NCBI GenBank assembly: GCA_007120035.1
Contig: SKON01000201.1
Span: 1-36,604, forward strand
Length of the DNA: 36,604 nucleotides
Direction of reading: 5' to 3'
Source of the DNA: Myxococcales bacterium
GTDB taxonomy: Bacteria > Myxococcota_A > Bradymonadia > Bradymonadales > Bradymonadaceae
Every line of letters begins with the position of its first letter. Within the stretch, counting starts at the first letter, position 1. A model generated the notes under the pieces. That model was not told the DNA's origin and searched no databases. It saw nothing but the letters and a program-made list of their open reading frames with translations. Positions 23,810 to 32,525 of the stretch are shown in pieces. The translations under genes were made by a program, and so were the position numbers.

Positions 23810-26059
23810 ATGAAGCGATTTCTCCCCATAGCGTTGGCGCTGGCCCTTGTGATGTCCTGCGGAACCGAGGAGCCCGAGCCCCTGGAAGAGCCCCTGCCCG
23901 ATCCCGTGGACGAAGCCCGGGCTCTGGTGGAGGCTCGCCTGGAGATCCTCGACGAGTATCTGGCGCAAGTGGCCTTCGACGTGGCCGTCGACGAGGCGAT
24001 GGAGACCCTCGTGGAGGCCGAGGCGAGCCGGCCCTTCTTGGCCCGGGTGGAGAGCGGGCTTCGATACTCCACGGTGTATCAGCGGGAGATCGTCGGCGGG
24101 CCGCTGCGGACGGCCTTCGTCGACGAGCAGGGATTGACCCCAATCGGGGAGGCCACCGTGGAGGTCCTCCGGGACGCCTGGCGGCACGGCCTCGACCCGG
24201 AACCCATGCAGCTCGACATCATCGAGGAGCTTTTGACGCGGCTGAACGGGACCAACGGTGGGGAGCTCCCCTCCCTGGATCCCACCCCTGAGGAGGTAGA
24301 GGCCCTGGTGGGCGCCTTGCAGCCCGCCATCGCCGACGGGGAGGTCACCGACGTAGACGCCGCCATGGGGGCCCTCTTGATCGCCGCTGCCAGGGAGCCA
24401 GAGCAGGAGGAGGCCCTGTCCCGATGGGGAGAAGTGGTCGCCGAGGCCGCCGAGGCCTGGGGACCCCGGGCCGCCCGGGTCGCCGAACTGGAGCTCTACA
24501 TCGCCGACGGGGCGCTGCGGTATGCCCGAAAGATGCGCCACGCAAACCTCAACCGCAAAGACTGGCGAGCTCTCCGAGACGCCGGGGGCTCCACGGAGGT
24601 GATCCTCTCCCGGATGCAGAAGACCCTTCGAGATCTCCACCATGCCGAGTCTCCCGTCGAGGTCTACGGGGTGTTCCGAGATCTGGAGCCCTCTCATGTG
24701 CAGTATCGGGGCCTCTTGCAGGCCGCCGAGAAGTACCGTCAGATCGTCGACGACGGTGGCTGGGAGCGGGTGCCCACCTTCCGCCTGGAGGAGGGGGCGC
24801 GGCCTGAGCGGGTGGTGGCGTTGCGGGAGCGGCTGGCCCGGGAGGGCTATGACTCGATGCCCGACCTGGAGGCGGCCCGGGAGGCTCATGACGCCCAGGA
24901 GGCCGCCCGGATCGAGATCCTCCGCCAGGAGGCGCTCGCCGAGTGGGCCGCGGAGCTCGCCGAGGCCGAAGAGCTCGTCGATGACGAGGAGGTCGTTGAG
25001 GTTCCGGACGTCGAGGAGCCCTCCGACGAGGAGCTGGGTCTGCCCGAGCCGACCCCCTTTGACGAGGAGGCCGCCCTCGGGACCGTCGACGACCTGCTGA
25101 TCGAGGCCGTACGACACTACCAGCGGACCCATCAATTCCCGGACACCGGAGAGCCCACCCCGGGCTTCTGGCGGAGCCTGAACATCTCGGCGGAGCAGCG
25201 CCTGGATCAGATCATGCTGAACCTTCAGCGATGGCGAGACAGCCACTACGAGGACGACGAGACCTACATCCTGGTGAACATCCCCGACTTTCACGTCGAG
25301 GTCTACGAGGCGGGAGAGCTGGCGATGCGGTTCTCGGCGATCGTGGGCCGCAACAACAGGGTCTGTGATCGGGAGAGCCGACAGTGGGATTACCCCAACT
25401 CTACGCCGACGCTGATGTCGAAGATGGACCACCTGATCTTCAACCCCTCCTGGTATGTGCCGGCCCGACTGGTGCGGGAGAACATTGAACCTCGGCGGCG
25501 AGAGGATCCGGGGTTCTTTGAGCGCGAGGGGTATCAAGAGGTCCGGATGGCCGATGGGCGGACCGTGGTTCGACAGAACCCGGGCCCGGACAACGCCCTG
25601 GGGCGGGTGAAGTTCATGTTCCCCAACGAGCATAACGTCTACCTTCACGACACGCCGCAGCGGCAGTACTTCGATCGGACTCTGAGGACCTTCAGCGCCG
25701 GGTGCGTTCGGATCTCCCAGCCCCTGGAGCTGGCCCAGCACCTCTTGGACCGAGAGGGCCGAGACGACCTGAACATCGACGAGATCCTCGAGAGCGGTCG
25801 GACCCGGCTGGTGAACCTTGAGGAGCCGATTCCTGTGATGATCGAGTACTACTCGGTCTGGGTCGACGACGACGGCTTCCCCGTCTTCCTCGCCGACCCC
25901 TACCGCAAGGACGCTCGGGACTTGAGCGAGGAGCCCGAGGAGTACTTCAACTGCACGCCCCGACGGGCCGCGCCGGCTGAGCCCCCGCCCTCCGATGAGG
26001 AGGCCGAGCCCGACGCCGAGGTGGTCCCCCTGCCGTTGAACATCGATCTCGGCCCCTGA
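23810..26059 (+). CDS. L,D-transpeptidase lipoprotein (YcbB/LdtD-like)
   Basis: 749 residues from the ATG at 23810, which begins a lipoprotein signal (MKRFLPIALALALVMSC). It cross-links peptidoglycan through 3-3 bonds in the periplasm. The YkuD-type catalytic region is C-terminal: ILVNIPDFHVEVYEAG opens the domain, NSTPTLMSKMDHLIFNPSW is typical of the YcbB group, and HDTP with SAGCVRI (Cys632) supplies the active site. The N-terminal half is helical, as in YcbB scaffolds. A very acidic insert (EELVDDEEVVEVPDVEEPSD) sits before a segment like a peptidoglycan-binding domain (LLIEAVRHYQRTHQFPDTG). Single gene with its own promoter. Confidence 0.94.
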   Translation: MKRFLPIALALALVMSCGTEEPEPLEEPLPDPVDEARALVEARLEILDEYLAQVAFDVAVDEAMETLVEAEASRPFLARVESGLRYSTVYQREIVGGPLRTAFVDEQGLTPIGEATVEVLRDAWRHGLDPEPMQLDIIEELLTRLNGTNGGELPSLDPTPEEVEALVGALQPAIADGEVTDVDAAMGALLIAAAREPEQEEALSRWGEVVAEAAEAWGPRAARVAELELYIADGALRYARKMRHANLNRKDWRALRDAGGSTEVILSRMQKTLRDLHHAESPVEVYGVFRDLEPSHVQYRGLLQAAEKYRQIVDDGGWERVPTFRLEEGARPERVVALRERLAREGYDSMPDLEAAREAHDAQEAARIEILRQEALAEWAAELAEAEELVDDEEVVEVPDVEEPSDEELGLPEPTPFDEEAALGTVDDLLIEAVRHYQRTHQFPDTGEPTPGFWRSLNISAEQRLDQIMLNLQRWRDSHYEDDETYILVNIPDFHVEVYEAGELAMRFSAIVGRNNRVCDRESRQWDYPNSTPTLMSKMDHLIFNPSWYVPARLVRENIEPRRREDPGFFEREGYQEVRMADGRTVVRQNPGPDNALGRVKFMFPNEHNVYLHDTPQRQYFDRTLRTFSAGCVRISQPLELAQHLLDREGRDDLNIDEILESGRTRLVNLEEPIPVMIEYYSVWVDDDGFPVFLADPYRKDARDLSEEPEEYFNCTPRRAAPAEPPPSDEEAEPDAEVVPLPLNIDLGP

Positions 26060-26208
26060 GCGCGAAGCCCTCGAAAACCGAACCCATTCGTGGCCGTCTT
26101 CGGCGTGGTAATTTCCTCGGCGATCGAGTACCATGCTGCGGCGCTGGAAGAGCCTTGCACGGGGCCACGACCCGTTTCGCATACGAAATTGCACAGAAGG
26201 GAGCGACG

Positions 26209-26649
26209 ATGGACACTCTGGACGTGATGAAAAAGGCCGAGGATCTCGGGGGAATTGAACGACGGCGTGCCTTTGAGGAGGTGCTGATCAACGCCCGGGA
26301 CATGGGCTGCGATATGCAGGTCGGCGGCGGTCGAGCCGGCGGGATGAACCTGCGGTACGGCGCCATCGGCTACGCCGTGCTGGACATCAACACTAAGGGG
26401 CTGGTGAAGATCTATGCCTCGGCCCACCCCGGCAAAGATGCCCCCGACGAGTATCGGGACGCCATCAACAAGTACATCGAGGAGAGTGAGGCCATCAATC
26501 CGAAGTCCTTCCCGATCAACACCTATGGTCACCTCGAGGAGACCGTGGAAGAGGTGGGCTCCGAAGTCCTGGTGGAGTTCGTGGAGTTTACGATCGGGCT
26601 GATCCGGAAGTTCTACTACGAGCCCTGGCGAGAGCTCCACGAAGCTTGA
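26209..26649 (+). CDS. Small protein of unknown function
   Basis: 146 residues. The ATG at 26209 has GGGAG 5 nt upstream; an earlier in-frame ATG at 26155 lacks such a site. The protein has a helical start (LDVMKKAEDLGGIERRRAFE), a Gly-rich turn (MQVGGGRAGGMNLRYGAIG) and strands followed by helices. No signal peptide or known motif. A weak promoter-like pair (TGGTAA 26106-26111, TACCAT 26129-26134, 17 bp apart) lies upstream. It is convergent with the carboxypeptidase gene, 6 bp apart. Confidence 0.75.
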   Translation: MDTLDVMKKAEDLGGIERRRAFEEVLINARDMGCDMQVGGGRAGGMNLRYGAIGYAVLDINTKGLVKIYASAHPGKDAPDEYRDAINKYIEESEAINPKSFPINTYGHLEETVEEVGSEVLVEFVEFTIGLIRKFYYEPWRELHEA

Positions 26650-26655
26650 GGGTCG

Positions 26656-28359
26656 TCATCCATCGGAGTGGGGGATCTCGACGGTGATCTGGCCGGTGCC
26701 GGCCCGACCGGCCTGCCATCGAAGGGTGACCTCACCGGCGCCCTGCAGGGTCCACTCGGCGAACTGCCGGTGCCCCCCTGTGGAGAGTCCGGCGTAGACG
26801 TTATGCCGGGAGTGGTCCACCCGCAGCTCCCCCCACCCTTCGAGGTGGGGCAGCGAGACCGAGGTGGGGTGGGCGCAGAGGAGCTCGTCGTCGAGCTCGA
26901 GGGCGACGGAGACCCCGGGGGCGGCTCCCACCTTCTCGCCATGCTTCAGTCCGCTGGTGGAGAGGAACCCCTGGTTTTCGAGGATGATCCGCAGGCGGTG
27001 GGCGGCGCCGACGGGCTCCACCTCGACCCGAGCCGTGACCCGGGGCAAGGAGTGGCGAGCCCGGTCGCACATCAAAAAGAGCTTCTCGCACTCCTCGGCC
27101 AACAGATGTACTGGGGGGTTGCGGAGGGTCCGCATGTACTCGATGCCGCCGATCTCCACGGGGCCGAGCTGGGGGTGGTCAAAGGGCTCCCATTCGGCGT
27201 GGTCCTCTTCGTCCCGGGCGAAGGCTTTGAGGAGCTTGCAGAGGCGCTCTGGATCGGGGCGCATCAAGAACTCCAGGGGCTTCTCGATCTCCAGGTCGGC
27301 GTAGGGGAAGGGGTTCCAGCACTCCACGGTGTACCCCGGGACCCCGAAGACCGTGGCGATCGTGTCGGCCCAGACGCCGACGATGGGGCGGTCCGGATCG
27401 TAGCTGAAGTCCGGGTAGACGCGGAACACGTCGTAGCCGGTGTCTCGGGCCAGATCTGTGGCGACGGACTCCATCAGCTCAATGTCGAGCTTTGAGAGGG
27501 GTGTGTCCTTGCGGTAGGGCTGAGTGAGGATGCATCCGGTGTAGGTGTGCATCGTCAGGGCGCAGCCGATGTGGGGGTGGGTGGCGAAGGCGTCGACCAC
27601 GGCCCGGCTCTCGGGCTCGCTGAGGGAATAGCGGCCGGCGTGCATCCCGAACATGGCGAAGGGCTCCCATTGGCCCGGAAAGTTTCGGTTCAGGTCGACC
27701 CCGTAGGCCCGGGGAGCCCGGACCCATTTGACGCCGTCCCAGTTGATGAACTCTCCCTCGGCGGCCAGAAAGTATGCCTCCTCGGGGTCGTCGTCGATCC
27801 GTCGGGGGCGTAGAAATGGTGCCCACTCTTCGTCGCCGACGAAGGAGCCGGCGGGATCCTTCCACCGCATCATCCGGATCTTGCCGTCGCCGTTGACGTC
27901 GCAGGTGTCCAGGCCGCTGCGGACCTGGCCGGGCAGGGGTGGGCTGAGGCTGGACCGCAGCCGGGGCCCGCCTTCGAAGACGTACTGGACGCCGTCGGGG
28001 GAGATGCAGGGCATGATCACCACGTCATGGCGAGTGAACCACTCCGTGAGGGCGTCGTCGCCGGCCAAGAGGCCCTCCATCCATCGCGTGATGGTGAAAA
28101 GGACGGCGCTGATCCCGGTGAACTCCGACGCGTGGGTCCCGGCGTCCAGCCACAGGGCTGGTCGCTTTCCCCGGGGCGGCTCGCCAGGGCGAAGGGTCTG
28201 GGATCCCAGGGTCAGCACCAGCAGGGGCCGGCCATGGTGAGACCGGCCCTCCTCACGGAGGTCTACCCATTCGGGGTGCTCTTCGGCCAGGGCCCGACAG
28301 AACTCCTCGACGTAGGCGAAGTCGACGTAGTCTTCACCGTGATAGCGGGGCCAGCTCAT
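26656..28359 (-). CDS. M14 family zinc carboxypeptidase
   Basis: 567 residues from the ATG at 28359 (GGAG 6 nt upstream); a GTG at 28425 would overlap the preceding gene. Zinc ligands His and Glu lie in GTHASEF near residue 76, with the third His in ALTMHTYTG. The substrate-binding segment is YGVDLNRNFPGQW and the catalytic Glu is in YTVECWNPFPY. A ~150-residue beta-rich C-terminal domain follows. No signal peptide is visible, so it may act in the cytoplasm or be exported by another route. It could trim C-terminal residues from peptides or murein peptides. It follows the VWA lipoprotein gene by 37 bp and may be co-transcribed. Confidence 0.93.
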   Translation of the reverse strand: MSWPRYHGEDYVDFAYVEEFCRALAEEHPEWVDLREEGRSHHGRPLLVLTLGSQTLRPGEPPRGKRPALWLDAGTHASEFTGISAVLFTITRWMEGLLAGDDALTEWFTRHDVVIMPCISPDGVQYVFEGGPRLRSSLSPPLPGQVRSGLDTCDVNGDGKIRMMRWKDPAGSFVGDEEWAPFLRPRRIDDDPEEAYFLAAEGEFINWDGVKWVRAPRAYGVDLNRNFPGQWEPFAMFGMHAGRYSLSEPESRAVVDAFATHPHIGCALTMHTYTGCILTQPYRKDTPLSKLDIELMESVATDLARDTGYDVFRVYPDFSYDPDRPIVGVWADTIATVFGVPGYTVECWNPFPYADLEIEKPLEFLMRPDPERLCKLLKAFARDEEDHAEWEPFDHPQLGPVEIGGIEYMRTLRNPPVHLLAEECEKLFLMCDRARHSLPRVTARVEVEPVGAAHRLRIILENQGFLSTSGLKHGEKVGAAPGVSVALELDDELLCAHPTSVSLPHLEGWGELRVDHSRHNVYAGLSTGGHRQFAEWTLQGAGEVTLRWQAGRAGTGQITVEIPHSDG

Positions 28360-28396
28360 GGGTACTCCGTAGATCCGAGAGGGGCAGTCGCGTAGT

Positions 28397-29878
28397 TCAG
28401 CCGCCGACACATACACCAGTGGCACCGCCGCTGATGGCGCAGATATTCGTGCAGCACTGGGAGTTCGCCGTGCACGAGATGCCTACGGGGCGGCAAGGGC
28501 CCTGGCAGACGCCGTCGACGCAGGGGAGGTCAAAGCAGCAGTCGCCGCTCTCCGTGCAGGGACCGCCGGCGGGGACGCACTGGCAGTCATCGCCCTCGCA
28601 GGGGCATCCGGCGACGATCTCGAGCCCCACGGAGTCTTCGGCCAGGCCCCGGAGGGTGTCGCAGGCGTCGGTGGAGAGGGTGAGCTCATCGTTGGAGGCG
28701 TCGAAGGAGTACTCCGATCGGTCCAGGAACTCGCCATCGATGGCGACCCACAAAAGGTCTTCGTCTTCCGGCGACTCCTCCAGGACGTACCGGCACTCCA
28801 CGAGCTGCCCGGCGATGTCCGCCAGGGCCAGGGCCAGAGTCTCGCCATCGTCGGCCAGGTAGTAGCGGTTCGGGCCCGGGGCGTCGGTGCGGCCCGCCTC
28901 GGCGAAGGAGTTGAAGACGTCGGCGCTGAAGGCGAAGCCGACGATGAAGGTCCGGATCCCGTGGTCATCGTAGAGGGCTTCGATCTCGGCGATCACCGCG
29001 TCCCGGCAGTTGCTGTGCTCCGTGCACCCGCACCGGTTGGGGGCTCCGTCGCCGATGAGGACCGCCACCTTCACCCTTCGGTCATCGTTGGGATCGTCGG
29101 GATCGTCGAGACGCCCCTCTTCGCGGATGTCTTTCAGAGGAGCGTGCATCGGGGTGCCGCCCCGGATCTCGAGCATGTCGATGCCGTCCTTGAACTCCTG
29201 CTCCGTGTAGGAGCCCATGTCCAGGTAGATCTCGATGCCGCTCCCATCGCAGTTCCCGGAGAACCCGCCGAGGCCGTACCGCACGTCGCCGGCGGTGAGC
29301 TCGGCCACCTCGTAAAGTCCGGCACGAGCTCGCTCCAGACGGCTGATCCCAGTGCCATCGTTATTGCTCATGGAGCCCGACTCGTCGACGGTGATGAAGA
29401 CGTTGGGTGCCAGGGCCTCGAAGGTGATCTCGTCGGCGAAGCAGATCTCACCGGCCGGCTCCGGCGCGCAGACGTTGCCAACGATAATCCCCCGATCGTC
29501 GACGGGGTTGTTCGGGTCGACGGCCTGGTCGGGGTTGTAGACGTCGGGGCAGTTGTCGCAGACATCACCCACGCCATCGCCATCGGAGTCGAGCTGGTCC
29601 GGGTTGTAGTGGTAGGGGCAGTTATCCAGGATGTTCGGGACTCCGTCACCGGAGTAGTCCTCCCAGGGTCGGAGCTCCTCCAGAGGCGGGCGGGTATCGG
29701 TGTCGTCGCCGCCGCCGTGGGCGTCGCTGGTATCGCTGGTATCGCCGGCGGCGTCGAGGTGAGCGGCGTCGAGATCGGCGTCGGAGCCCTGGTTGGTGGA
29801 TCCGCTTGGGTCATCGCCGCAGTCGGCGCACCCCGCGGAGAGGAGGAGTGCAAGGGTGAGAATGGCCGCGGCGCGCAT
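28397..29878 (-). CDS. VWA-domain lipoprotein with thrombospondin type-3 repeats and Cys-rich tail
   Basis: 493 residues. Signal with lipobox LLLSAGC; the ATG is preceded by GAGGG. An Asp/Ser/Thr-rich linker leads to two calcium-binding type-3 repeats ([29 protein letters not shown]). Then comes a von Willebrand A domain with the metal site DESGSMS and the strand [15 protein letters not shown], and a C-terminal region of closely spaced Cys ([15 protein letters not shown]) resembling a small knotted domain. It is probably displayed on the outer membrane and binds other proteins. Ligand unknown. This architecture is common among surface proteins of myxobacterial relatives. Confidence 0.92.
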   Translation of the reverse strand: MRAAAILTLALLLSAGCADCGDDPSGSTNQGSDADLDAAHLDAAGDTSDTSDAHGGGDDTDTRPPLEELRPWEDYSGDGVPNILDNCPYHYNPDQLDSDGDGVGDVCDNCPDVYNPDQAVDPNNPVDDRGIIVGNVCAPEPAGEICFADEITFEALAPNVFITVDESGSMSNNDGTGISRLERARAGLYEVAELTAGDVRYGLGGFSGNCDGSGIEIYLDMGSYTEQEFKDGIDMLEIRGGTPMHAPLKDIREEGRLDDPDDPNDDRRVKVAVLIGDGAPNRCGCTEHSNCRDAVIAEIEALYDDHGIRTFIVGFAFSADVFNSFAEAGRTDAPGPNRYYLADDGETLALALADIAGQLVECRYVLEESPEDEDLLWVAIDGEFLDRSEYSFDASNDELTLSTDACDTLRGLAEDSVGLEIVAGCPCEGDDCQCVPAGGPCTESGDCCFDLPCVDGVCQGPCRPVGISCTANSQCCTNICAISGGATGVCVGG

Positions 29879-29929
29879 GGTTCCCTCGATGAACGTTGGC
29901 GGAGATGTGTCGAGAAGTATTGTTAGGGA

Positions 29930-30001
29930 AGCGGGCGACGAGATTCGAACTCGCGACCACTAGCTTGGGAAGCTAGGACTCTACCACTGAGCTACGCCCG
30001 C
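29930..30001 (-). tRNA. tRNA-Gly, anticodon CCC
   Basis: On the minus strand the acceptor stem GCGGGCG pairs with CGCCCGC, the D arm reads GCTCAGTGGTAGAG, and the anticodon stem CTAGC/GCTAG encloses the loop TTCCCAA, giving anticodon CCC for codon GGG. The T arm contains TTCGAAT. The discriminator is T and CCA is not encoded. No integrase or attachment duplication is seen beside it. Confidence 0.95.
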
Positions 30002-30014
30002 GTTGCTGAAATGC

Positions 30015-30042
30015 AGTGTAGTCAGATCGGCGGAGAGTGCAA
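30015..30042 (-). promoter_or_regulatory. Promoter for tRNA-Gly
   Basis: On the minus strand TTGCAC (30037-30042) and TACACT (30015-30020) are separated by 16 bp, and the tRNA begins 13 bp later. No terminator separates the tRNA from the VWA lipoprotein gene 51 bp downstream. Confidence 0.6.
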
Positions 30043-30203
30043 CGGTCTTTCGCGACGAGACGGGGGCTGGCGAGGTTCAAGGTTCCTTAAACACTTTTTA
30101 CGGACAACCGGACTTGCAGGCTTTGTGCGGTGCCCAATCTTATGAGAGTCTCATGCGGCTGTGGTAGGGTGATGACGCGGCGCGTCAATTCCGGGAGATG
30201 ATC

Positions 30204-30887
30204 ATGAGCACACGAGAGATGATCGAGGACTGGAAGTCCGGTGAGGCTCATCAGGAGCTCTTCAGCGCTGAGGACATCGCCAACAGCGTCAGTCATGGTA
30301 TCGGCCTGGGGATGAGCGTGGTGGGGTTGGCCCTCCTGGTGACCATCGGGTGGCTCCACGGGGAGGCCGTTCACATCATCAGCGGCGCCATCTACGGGTG
30401 CACCCTGGTGCTCCTCTTTCTGGCGTCCACGGTCTACCACTCCATGACCCAGCCGAAGTGGCGGCGAGTGTTTCGGATCGTGGATCATAGCGCCATCTAT
30501 TTGCTGATCGCCGGGACCTACACGCCGTTTACGCTGGTGGTGCTTCCCGACCCCTGGGGGATCTGGATCTTCGGGATCGTGTGGTCCCTGGCCATCATTG
30601 GGGTGATCTACAAGATCTTCTTCTTCGGGAAGTTCCCGGGCTTGAGCCTGGCCCTCTATCTGGGGATGGGGTGGACCATCGTGGTGGCCATCAAACCCCT
30701 CTTTGAGAACCTGCCCATGGGTGGCTTGATCCTGCTTTTGGGCGGAGGTCTCCTATACACCATCGGGGTGGTCTTCTACGTCTGGGAAAAACTCTTCTTC
30801 AATCACGCCATCTGGCATCTCTTCGTGCTCGCCGCAGCGGTATGCCAGTATATGAGTGTGTTGTTGTACGTGATGTGGCCCGTGTGA
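30204..30887 (+). CDS. Hemolysin III-family (AdipoR-like) membrane protein
   Basis: 227 residues from the ATG at 30204, which has GGGAG 6 nt upstream; another ATG lies at 30198. Seven hydrophobic segments. Family metal-site motifs are present: EDIANSVSHGIG near the N-terminus, ASTVYHS, DHSAIYLLIAGTYTPF and a C-terminal HAIWHLFVL. Bacterial members of this superfamily (YqfA/TrhA/HlyIII) act in the inner membrane and influence membrane-lipid state; the hemolysin label is historical. The substrate or exact activity is not defined by sequence. A heptamer array starts at the base after the stop. Confidence 0.93.
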   Translation: MSTREMIEDWKSGEAHQELFSAEDIANSVSHGIGLGMSVVGLALLVTIGWLHGEAVHIISGAIYGCTLVLLFLASTVYHSMTQPKWRRVFRIVDHSAIYLLIAGTYTPFTLVVLPDPWGIWIFGIVWSLAIIGVIYKIFFFGKFPGLSLALYLGMGWTIVVAIKPLFENLPMGGLILLLGGGLLYTIGVVFYVWEKLFFNHAIWHLFVLAAAVCQYMSVLLYVMWPV

Positions 30888-30922
30888 CGGAGGTCGGAGG
30901 TCAGAGGTCGGAGGACAGAGGT
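30888..30922 (+). repeat. Heptamer array, five units, directly after the hemolysin III stop
   Basis: CGGAGGT, CGGAGGT, CAGAGGT, CGGAGGA and CAGAGGT. The array begins on the first base after the TGA at 30885-30887. It has the same unit and copy number as the three arrays in the synthase linker. Confidence 0.85.
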
Positions 30923-30951
30923 GGGGGTGGCTTTACAGGTGGGGGCTGGTT

Positions 30952-30973
30952 GGGTTTTGATGGGGTTTTGATG
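30952..30973 (+). repeat. Two tandem 11-bp units (GGGTTTTGATG)
   Basis: An exact duplication in the G/T-rich leader of the P450 gene, 23 bp before its ATG. No function is apparent. Confidence 0.7.
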
Positions 30974-30996
30974 GGGCTGGGTTTTTACGGGAGAAG

Positions 30997-32364
30997 ATGA
31001 TGTTGCGAACTGGGACGACTGCGCCTCGGCCGCCGGGGCCTTCTTTGTTGGAGGCTCCGAAGTGGATTATGCGGATGCGGGCCAACACCTTTCAGACCTT
31101 CGTGGCGTTGTCGCGGGAGTATGACGCGAGCGTGATTCGGGTGCCGTTCTTGCCGGGGAAGACGCTGTATATCTGCAATACGCCGGAGGCAGCGCAGCAT
31201 GTGTTGCAGAAGAATCAGAAGAACTATCGGAAAGCCTTCACGTATAGCTTTTTGAAGCCCGTGGTCGGGGAGGGGTTGCTGACGAGTGAGGGGGATCATT
31301 GGTTGCGGCAGCGGCGGTTGGTGGCGCCCCTCTTTCATCGCAAGCGGATCGACACCTATGCGGCGACGATGCAGGAGACCATTGAGGAGATGCTGGACGA
31401 CTGGGCGGTTCGGCCCCAGGGGGCAGCGATCGACCTGTCCGACGAGATGTCGCGAGTGACGCTGTCGATCGCGGGGAAGCTGTTGTTCGGGCAGGATATC
31501 GGGCGAGACGCGAGCTGGATTGGGGAGGCCATGGTGCTCCTCTTTCGGGACGTGAATCAGCGGATCCTGTCGATCTTTCCCATCCCACGAGAAGTGCCGA
31601 CGCCCCATAATCGGCGAGTTCAAGAGGCGTTGAACAAGTTGGAGGAGCTGGTCTATGGGCTGATCGAAGAGCGCCGGGGTCAGGAGGAGGAGAACGAGGA
31701 TCTCTTGGCCCTCTTCATGCTCGCTGAAGACGAGGAGACCGGGGAGCGGATGAGCGACAAGGAGATCCGCGACGAGCTCTTGACTTTCGTGATCGCCGGG
31801 CATGACACCACGTCGAACCTCCTCTCCTGGGCGCTCTATCTCTTGTCACGGCACCCGGCAGAGCGCCGCCGGCTCCAGGAGGAGGTCGACGCCGTGGTCT
31901 CGGGGCGAGTCCCGACGCTCGAGGAGGCGAAGAAGCTGCCCTACACCGACCAGGTCCTGGACGAGACCTTCCGGCTCTTTCCGCCGGCCTGGACCGTGGA
32001 ACGAGAGCCCATGGAGGACGACGTGATCGACGGCTTCTTCGTGGAGGCCGGCAATGTGGTGTCCGTGGGGCCCTACTTCATTCATCATAACCCGAAGGTC
32101 TGGGAGAACCCCGAGGGGTTCGATCCAGACCGGTTCGGGCCTGATGTTGCTCGCCCCTCCCATCGATACGCACATTTCCCCTTCGGCGGGGGACCCCGAA
32201 AGTGCGTGGGCGCCGACTTCGCGATACTGGAAGCCCGGCTCTTGTTGGCGGCGATGGTCAAGAATTTCCGGCTCGACATCGAGCCAGCAGCCTTCGTGCG
32301 GGCCGAGGGGACGGTGACGTTATACCCCGAGGGAGGTCTGCCGATGCTTCTCCATCAGCGGTGA
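30997..32364 (+). CDS. Cytochrome P450
   Basis: 455 residues. A haem-thiolate monooxygenase with all core motifs: I-helix AGHDTTSN, ExxR in DETFRLFPP, PERF-like region DPDRFGPD and haem loop FPFGGGPRKCVGAD with the ligand Cys403. No N-terminal membrane anchor, so it is soluble. The sequence is closer to class-II-like fatty-acid/CYP102-style P450s than to short actinobacterial ones, but the substrate is not deducible and no ferredoxin or reductase gene is near. Two ATGs lie in tandem (30997 and 31000) after GGGAGAAG. The 5' half uses more G-ending codons (TTG, GCG, CGG) than neighbouring genes. Confidence 0.95.
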   Translation: MMLRTGTTAPRPPGPSLLEAPKWIMRMRANTFQTFVALSREYDASVIRVPFLPGKTLYICNTPEAAQHVLQKNQKNYRKAFTYSFLKPVVGEGLLTSEGDHWLRQRRLVAPLFHRKRIDTYAATMQETIEEMLDDWAVRPQGAAIDLSDEMSRVTLSIAGKLLFGQDIGRDASWIGEAMVLLFRDVNQRILSIFPIPREVPTPHNRRVQEALNKLEELVYGLIEERRGQEEENEDLLALFMLAEDEETGERMSDKEIRDELLTFVIAGHDTTSNLLSWALYLLSRHPAERRRLQEEVDAVVSGRVPTLEEAKKLPYTDQVLDETFRLFPPAWTVEREPMEDDVIDGFFVEAGNVVSVGPYFIHHNPKVWENPEGFDPDRFGPDVARPSHRYAHFPFGGGPRKCVGADFAILEARLLLAAMVKNFRLDIEPAAFVRAEGTVTLYPEGGLPMLLHQR

Positions 32365-32525
32365 CGAACCCAGGGAGCGGCGTCCCTCTCGCATGGGGGC
32401 CTGCAACGTTCCGCGGGCACTGGGAATCTTGCCGGACGAGACAAGAGCATCGGAGAAGAGCTATACTCGGGATTCGGACGGACTTCAGACGAAGAGACGG
32501 ACTGGACCTGACTTTGAGGGGATTG

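Noticed and set aside
23741-26194. 817-codon open frame antisense to the L,D-transpeptidase gene
   Set aside because: The sense strand encodes a complete enzyme with active-site motifs, and the antisense product is Gly/Leu/Val/Arg-rich without motifs.
29930-30001. tRNA-Gly as a genomic-island attachment site
   Set aside because: No integrase gene and no direct repeat of the tRNA 3' end found in the window.
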